Shown in pieces: positions 7,923 to 11,182 of a DNA stretch of 11,182 nucleotides. Position 1 is the first letter of the stretch; the number at the start of each line of letters is the position of its first letter. Origin of the DNA: an uncultured Lachnoanaerobaculum sp. GTDB lineage: Bacteria; Bacillota; Clostridia; Lachnospirales; Lachnospiraceae. The notes under the pieces are model-generated. The model made no database searches. It was not told the origin of the DNA and saw only the letters and a list, made by a program, of their open reading frames with translations. A program made the position numbers and the translations under genes. The stretch is from contig NZ_CALLVU010000029.1 in NCBI RefSeq assembly GCF_938015485.1, positions 1 through 11,182 of the forward strand, written 5' to 3'.

Positions 7923-9009
7923 CTAACTCCAAGATACCACAAACCATTCTAAACTACCACATCTTATGTTATATGATATGAATCTAAAAATCAATACCTG
8001 TATACAGTAAGCAATCTTGTGCTCTAAATATACATCATCTGCATGCTCATTTCTGTAATGTAGCATTTCCCGGATTAGTTCTCTCATCCTGCGGTGCCAG
8101 GTCAAAGACGGCTCATTTTCCATGCTGTCCTTTGGATACCGCTGTACATGTGCGAGACATTCCTGATGGGCATTTCCATACTTATAAAAGGTAATTTCGT
8201 GGCAGTGTACCAAAATACCTTGGAAATCCTCTGTTACAGTTCCCTTTACACCTTCATGCCATTTTTTCTCACGGGCAAAGTAAAGAACCTTCTGTTCATC
8301 CGGTGTTGCACAGACATATACATATGCACTTTCTCCGTTTACCCCGGCATTTGTACAGTTTGGATGCATAACCGCACAAGACAGCAGGTCTGCAAAGATC
8401 TTTTTTTGCTCTGTTTTTGTCTTGTTTGAGAACTTGCGGCAGAGTTTATTTATAATTCCTTTGGATATGTTCAGTTTTCCACCGGTAAGATCTGACAGAA
8501 AACGTCTGCTTTTGTCAATTGAAACAGCACAGTCTGTGTTTAACAAAAACAAGAGAGCCTTGATGCTACCATAGTAGTTCACGTCGTCAATAACACCACT
8601 TGGAAAAGCTGAATGGATTCGCTCTCCTGTTGTGGAATTGTAGTATACATCCGCCTTATATTCTGTTACATTCATAATCAACTCAATAGAAATAAGTTGC
8701 TTGATAATAGTCTTATTTGTCTTCTTGAAACCGGGATCTATTGCAATCTCTTTTGGTGCCTGAAGACAAACGACCTGAGTTGGCACCTGTTTCTTTCTAC
8801 CATGATGGGTAGACCTAGCTGTGCCCCGGGTTTTCTTCCGGTACACTCACGATTATTTGGAATTTTACTGCGGTTTCTTGATTGTGATGACGGAATAGAT
8901 GAGTTCTCATAGTCACGGTTTAGCTGTGCCAAAAGTTTTTTATTTCTACCTTACATAATGTTTCTTGTAAGGCTAAAAGCTGTTCAATCTTAGCGGAAAT
9001 ATGATTCGT
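7923..9009 (-). pseudogene. Decayed IS66-family transposase (tnpC-like; frameshifted, truncated, start lost)
   Basis: Recognised by IS66 hallmarks: QLNRDYENSSIPSS and GRKPGAQ near the N-terminus, AREKKWHEGVKGTVTEDFQGILV in two adjoining pieces, and HQECLAHVQRYPKDSMENEP near the C-terminus. Damage read from the bases: the expected start after a GAGGTGAG ribosome site is ACG (9009-9007). The frame SAKIEQLLALQETLCKVEIK is broken at a six-A run (8936-8941). A second frame change lies near 8800-8825. The protein ends about 100 residues early, so the third catalytic Glu region is gone. Where relatives have Asp, this copy has Asn (8358-8360, HPNCT) and Cys (8202-8204, VHCHE). With a lone transposase gene and its own promoter it resembles the ISBst12-like subgroup, which lacks tnpA and tnpB; that is from family knowledge. 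It cannot transpose by itself. Its G+C content appears higher than the neighbouring operon. Confidence 0.92.
7995..8019 (+). repeat. Direct repeat copy A at the left edge of the IS66 remnant
   Basis: Twenty-five bases beginning TACCTGTATACAGTAAGC match copy B (9320-9344) at 21 of 25 positions in the same orientation. The repeat contains the palindrome CTGTATACAG. GTAAGC inside it (8007-8012) resembles the GTAAGC-type ends known for IS66 elements, and it lies just past the truncated transposase 3' part in the orientation expected of that end. It may therefore be a genuine IS end joined to the gene by an internal deletion. Confidence 0.55.
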
Positions 9010-9033
9010 AAACTCACCTCATTTCATGGTATG

Positions 9034-9063
9034 ATTATATCAGAAATGTTGTATTTATGCGAA
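9034..9063 (-). promoter_or_regulatory. Probable promoter of the IS66 transposase remnant
   Basis: On the minus strand TATAAT (9039-9034) is preceded by TGA, which gives an extended -10. TTCGCA (9063-9058) lies 18 bases upstream as a fair -35 match. It is followed by a GAGGTGAG ribosome binding site about 20 bases before the mutated ACG start. The arrangement matches a lone transposase gene with its own promoter. If still active it would read through the dead transposase toward the seven-gene operon starting at 7846. Confidence 0.45.
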
Positions 9064-9214
9064 TTTGACGACAAAGTCCATTCGTTATTTTGCAATGTTC
9101 ATAACTCCTTAAAAAAATCATGTTCAAACACGGATTGGATAGAACTATCCACAATTGATAGCGAAATCATTTTGTATAGGAAACATATAGATACAATATG
9201 TTGATAACTTGGAT

Positions 9215-9264
9215 ACAAAAAATTCGGTTAGCAGAGTTACCGACAAAAACTCTACTAACCGAAT
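9215..9264 (-). terminator. Strong intrinsic terminator (17-base stem, T tract)
   Basis: The arms at 9222-9238 and 9248-9264 pair at 16 of 17 positions around a 9-base loop. On the minus strand the stem (…CTAACCGAAT) runs directly into six T residues (9222-9217). On the plus strand no T tract follows, so it works on minus-strand transcripts. It lies 350 bases past the isomerase terminator and upstream of the transposase promoter, so it would stop read-through into the element and the operon beyond. An origin as part of an insertion element is also possible. Confidence 0.8.
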
Positions 9265-9319
9265 CACTCATAATAAAATCAGAAAATAATTTTCTGCATT
9301 TTTCACAATGGAAATATAC

Positions 9320-9344
9320 TACCTGTGTACAGTAACCTATTTTG
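9320..9344 (+). repeat. Direct repeat copy B, right of the IS66 remnant
   Basis: Begins TACCTGTGTACAGTAACC and matches copy A (7995-8019) at 21 of 25 positions in the same orientation, 1.3 kb away. It is too long and imperfect for the 8-base target duplication expected of IS66 elements. It may be the end of a second, otherwise lost IS copy, or a chromosomal repeat into which the element recombined. Confidence 0.5.
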
Positions 9345-9603
9345 CAAAAAGGGATTGCAAAAAACATTGATATACTTCCTCATTCAAAGTATATTTTTTG
9401 TATTAAAAAGAAGCTCTACACTAATCACTTAGTGCAACAGCCCCACTTATTATCACTGAGGCTACGCTAATAATCAAAGGTATTGTAACTGTTCAGTTTC
9501 ACATTTCGGCTGTTTTGCTACTCAAATCCGTCTGCTGGAATCTGCTATATGCAGCTTTTAAATATATACTACACGGCAAAATGGTAAGTTCAAAAATTCC
9601 AAA

Positions 9604-9633
9604 TATAAAAAAGTGGGCTGAAAAGTCAACCAC
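9604..9633 (-). terminator. Probable intrinsic terminator after the isomerase gene
   Basis: On the minus strand GTGGTTGA and TCAGCCCAC pair as an 8-base stem with one bulged C and a CTTT loop (9633-9613), followed at once by six T residues (9612-9607). It sits about 80 bases past the isomerase stop codon at 9715, the natural place to end that transcription unit. Confidence 0.65.
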
Positions 9634-9714
9634 CACAACACTTGGCATAGAACCCAGTTGAAGTCATATCACCCTTTCTTATGACTAACATTTACCGACA
9701 CATCATCTATCATT

Positions 9715-10356
9715 CTAAAAAAATCTCTCCTCAAGCATAAGGCATAAAGCGTGATACACTGGTAAGTGCAGCTCCTGAATCTTGAATGTTTCCTTCTCCG
9801 GAACAATGATAATCTCATCACAAAATTCCTTCATCTTTCCGCCGTCTCTGCCTGAAAGTCCGATAGTTTTCATCCCCTTAGCCTTAGCAGTAACTAGTGC
9901 ATAAAGTATATTCTCTGAATTTCCTGAAGTTGATATACCAAGGAATACGTCTCCTTCTTTCCCAAATCCATTGACCTGCTGTGCAAATGAAAGCAGTGGA
10001 TTGCAATCATTCAAGTATGCAGTCGAAAGTCCTACATGACCTGTAACTGCTATGGCAGGTAATGCACCCTGTAAGCTATCTGCCAAAATACTTCCCATTT
10101 TATTATCTACATACCTCAACTTGTTTTTTAAATCATCGTCCAGCTTTCTAGGCTTGATAAAAGATTTCATCAGCTCACCCACAATGTGCTCTGAGTCTGC
10201 TGCACTTCCACCATTACCTGCAATCAACAGTTTACCACCACTAATATAGGCATTTTCTAAAACATTATATGTCCCAATAATATTATCTCTTTGTCCAATC
10301 AGACTTGGATATCTGTTAAGTAAATTATCTATAATACTAATAATACTTACATTCAT
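9715..10356 (-). CDS. gmhA: SIS-domain sugar isomerase, phosphoheptose isomerase (GmhA)-like
   Basis: A 213-residue single SIS-domain protein. GmhA enzymes convert sedoheptulose 7-phosphate to D-glycero-D-manno-heptose 7-phosphate, the entry to heptose nucleotides. Seen here: G47-N-G-G-S-A-A-D-S-E-H57 with E61, the phosphate-binding S142-T-S-G-N-S147 loop, and Q194-E-L-H197 with H202 near the C-terminus. This QExHxxxxH pattern and the early Glu are typical of GmhA active sites and separate it from regulatory SIS proteins, although DiaA-like proteins are close relatives. The ATG at 10356 has AGAGG about 12 bases upstream. The gene appears richer in G+C than the operon downstream, a hint of different origin. 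Kinase, phosphatase and nucleotidyltransferase genes of the standard GDP-heptose route are not next to it inside the window. Confidence 0.85.
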   Translation of the reverse strand: MNVSIISIIDNLLNRYPSLIGQRDNIIGTYNVLENAYISGGKLLIAGNGGSAADSEHIVGELMKSFIKPRKLDDDLKNKLRYVDNKMGSILADSLQGALPAIAVTGHVGLSTAYLNDCNPLLSFAQQVNGFGKEGDVFLGISTSGNSENILYALVTAKAKGMKTIGLSGRDGGKMKEFCDEIIIVPEKETFKIQELHLPVYHALCLMLEERFF

Positions 10357-10395
10357 TATATTTTCTTACCTCTTTTTATATACATCTTTAAATTT

Positions 10396-10425
10396 TATTT
10401 ATATAAAATTCAATTCAAATGATTT
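10396..10425 (-). promoter_or_regulatory. Possible weak promoter before the isomerase gene
   Basis: In the 93-base gap between the DMT gene and the isomerase gene the minus strand has TTGAAA followed after about 18 bases by TATATA, in very A+T-rich sequence. The TTGAAA overlaps the palindrome ATGATTTT-C-AAAATCAT (10419-10435), which could be an operator or chance in such biased sequence. Evidence is thin; read-through from the DMT genes is equally possible. Confidence 0.3.
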
Positions 10426-10449
10426 TCAAAATCATAGCCTATCGCTTGC

Positions 10450-10779
10450 TCATCTAATCACAATAAAAACTGCACCTACAATAACAAGGATTACCCCCAT
10501 TATTTTCCTTCTTGAAATAATTTCTCTTAATATTATACAAGATAAAAACATTGTCCAAATATATGTTATAGAAGTAAGTGGCAATACTACTGAGTAATCT
10601 AGTTTCCTTAATACAACAATATTTACAAGCGCCGATATCCCATATAACAAAATACCAATATATAAATATATATTTTTCAAGATTGCAACTATACTATCCG
10701 ATGAAGATGCTTTTTTCAAAAAAACAGAAGCCAATGAACCTGCAAATGTCATTGCAAAAATCAAAAAATAAAATAGCAT
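10450..10779 (-). CDS. Small four-helix DMT/EamA-type transporter subunit (second of a pair)
   Basis: A 109-residue membrane protein with four helices near residues 2-22, 38-57, 62-83 and 92-108. The YSVVLPLTSITYIWTMFLSCIILRE segment, given here as residues 62-86 in its key parts (P67, R85-E86 closing helix 3), is the standard EamA/DMT pattern. It is half the length of a ten-helix DMT carrier and about the size of EmrE- or ArnE/ArnF-type proteins, which work as dimers. The start at 10779 overlaps the upstream stop as TAATG and has a strong GGAGG site, so both halves are made together and likely form a heterodimer. In polysaccharide loci such pairs are candidates for moving a lipid-linked sugar; that is inference, and the substrate is unknown. 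Confidence 0.82.
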   Translation of the reverse strand: MLFYFLIFAMTFAGSLASVFLKKASSSDSIVAILKNIYLYIGILLYGISALVNIVVLRKLDYSVVLPLTSITYIWTMFLSCIILREIISRRKIMGVILVIVGAVFIVIR

Positions 10780-11114
10780 TATTCATCTCCTCCGGCAATC
10801 ATGACAATGCCAAAAATTATAACAAAAATTCCAGCCACTTTTGTAATACTTATGTCCTCACCCAATATAAAATGCCCTATTAAGATACTCAAAATATAAT
10901 TAGAGCTAAGAACCGGCTGTAATACCGATACACTTCCATACCTATATGCTAAAATCATAAGTACTGCTCCTAAACCATATAAGAGAAATCCTAACACAGC
11001 AATAAGTACACCGTATAATGATGACATTTTCCAACAAAGTTGCCCTATTGCCGCCAAAGCAGATGCAATAAGCATTAATTCAATTCCCTCTTTATTTTTA
11101 TAAAAAGATTCCAT
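10779..11114 (-). CDS. Small four-helix DMT/EamA-type transporter subunit (first of a pair)
   Basis: A 111-residue membrane protein with four helices near residues 11-30, 33-56, 60-84 and 90-107. Hallmarks are A-AIGQLCWK in helix 1, YGSVSVLQPVLSSNY before helix 3, and G85-E86 closing helix 3, all typical of the EamA half-domain. I chose the ATG at 11114, with AGGTG 8 bases upstream; a GTG one codon earlier (11117) is also possible. It is paired with the next gene through a one-base stop/start overlap. The two proteins are similar in size and layout but not near-identical, as in the ArnE/ArnF undecaprenyl-phosphate-aminoarabinose flippase. The 65 bases upstream to the window edge hold only the ribosome binding site and A+T-rich sequence; the operon may begin outside the window. 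Confidence 0.82.
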   Translation of the reverse strand: MESFYKNKEGIELMLIASALAAIGQLCWKMSSLYGVLIAVLGFLLYGLGAVLMILAYRYGSVSVLQPVLSSNYILSILIGHFILGEDISITKVAGIFVIIFGIVMIAGGDE

Positions 11115-11182
11115 CACTCTCTCACCTCTCCGTAAAGCTCAATAAAAATACACTATGTCTTTTTTCTAAAATCACTTTTTTT

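Larger units (their letters stand above)
9010..9714. other. Gene-free stretch with IS debris, terminators and small palindromes
   Basis: No convincing gene on either strand. It holds, from right to left: a 7-base inverted repeat AGTCATA/TATGACT (9662-9668 and 9680-9686) just after the isomerase gene, the probable terminator at 9604-9633, a locally more G+C-rich tract around 9470-9560 unlike the flanks, a small hairpin CACTAA-TCAC-TTAGTG (9419-9434), repeat copy B at 9320-9344, a CAGAAAAT/ATTTTCTG palindrome (9280-9296), the strong terminator hairpin at 9215-9264, and the transposase promoter. The mix suggests remains of one or more insertion events between two transcription units. Confidence 0.6.

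Noticed and set aside
7885..7960. Partial repeat of ATGGTTTG…ATCTT just before the large membrane gene and within the transposase 3' end
   Set aside because: Only a short gapped match about 70 bases apart in A+T-rich sequence; not enough to claim a duplication or insertion footprint.
8094..8429. Plus-strand open frame of 111 codons inside the transposase region
   Set aside because: It is antisense to clearly recognisable IS66 protein sequence and has no family resemblance or ribosome binding site.
9001..9204. Plus-strand open frame of 67 codons
   Set aside because: It overlaps the transposase promoter and 5' remnant on the other strand and shows no family resemblance.
9167..9367. Minus-strand open frame of 66 codons
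   Set aside because: It spans the 17-base terminator hairpin and repeat copy B, so its sequence is better explained by those elements; no ribosome binding site fits.
10419..10435. Perfect 8+1+8 palindrome before the isomerase gene as an operator or terminator
   Set aside because: It is composed almost only of A and T in a very A+T-rich gap, has no T tract in the needed direction, and chance is a fair explanation; it is mentioned only under the weak promoter.
1..11182. CRISPR array, tRNA, rRNA, riboswitch or integrase
   Set aside because: No regularly spaced repeats, no cloverleaf or conserved RNA motif and no recombinase signature were found on either strand.

Overview
The window looks like a low-G+C Gram-positive anaerobe, most likely a member of the Clostridia and probably Lachnospiraceae. 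This rests on the A+T-rich coding sequence, strong AGGAGG-type ribosome binding sites, an IS66-family remnant of the kind common in that family, and the gene content; it is inference, since there is no rRNA to place it. Every gene I support is on the minus strand, so transcription runs from high to low coordinates. The region is part of a surface-polysaccharide (cell-wall or capsule glycan) locus.

Layout in transcription order. (1) 11114-9715: two overlapping small four-helix DMT/EamA-type membrane proteins, then a SIS-domain sugar-phosphate isomerase of the GmhA (phosphoheptose isomerase) type, followed by a likely intrinsic terminator (9604-9633). (2) 9714-7923: about 700 bases of gene-free sequence with a second, very strong terminator hairpin (9215-9264) and repeat fragments, then a badly decayed IS66-family transposase gene (start codon lost, two frameshifts, missing 3' end, catalytic Asp positions changed). 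A 25-base imperfect direct repeat brackets this remnant. (3) 7846-255: seven tightly packed genes, overlapping or 1 base apart, so almost certainly one operon. They encode a ~966-residue polytopic membrane protein with a large extracellular-type C-terminal domain, a family 2 glycosyltransferase, an LPG-synthase-TM/UPF0104-type membrane protein, a 484-residue protein with an APH/choline-kinase-type kinase domain, a small HAD phosphatase, a sugar-1-phosphate-type nucleotidyltransferase, and a GtrA-family membrane protein. (4) 106-1: the first 35 codons of rmlA (glucose-1-phosphate thymidylyltransferase), behind its own extended -10 promoter. This probably opens a dTDP-rhamnose operon.

How the genes may work together (inference). 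The kinase, phosphatase and nucleotidyltransferase form a compact set that could make an unusual nucleotide-activated sugar or small molecule. The GT2 enzyme, the GtrA protein and the large polytopic protein resemble the logic of a Gtr-type three-component system: load a sugar on polyprenyl phosphate, flip it, then transfer it outside the cell. The upstream GmhA-like isomerase would supply heptose 7-phosphate if the activated sugar is a heptose. The most interesting points are the kinase/HAD/nucleotidyltransferase triad with its uncharacterised N-terminal domain, and the unassigned large membrane protein.
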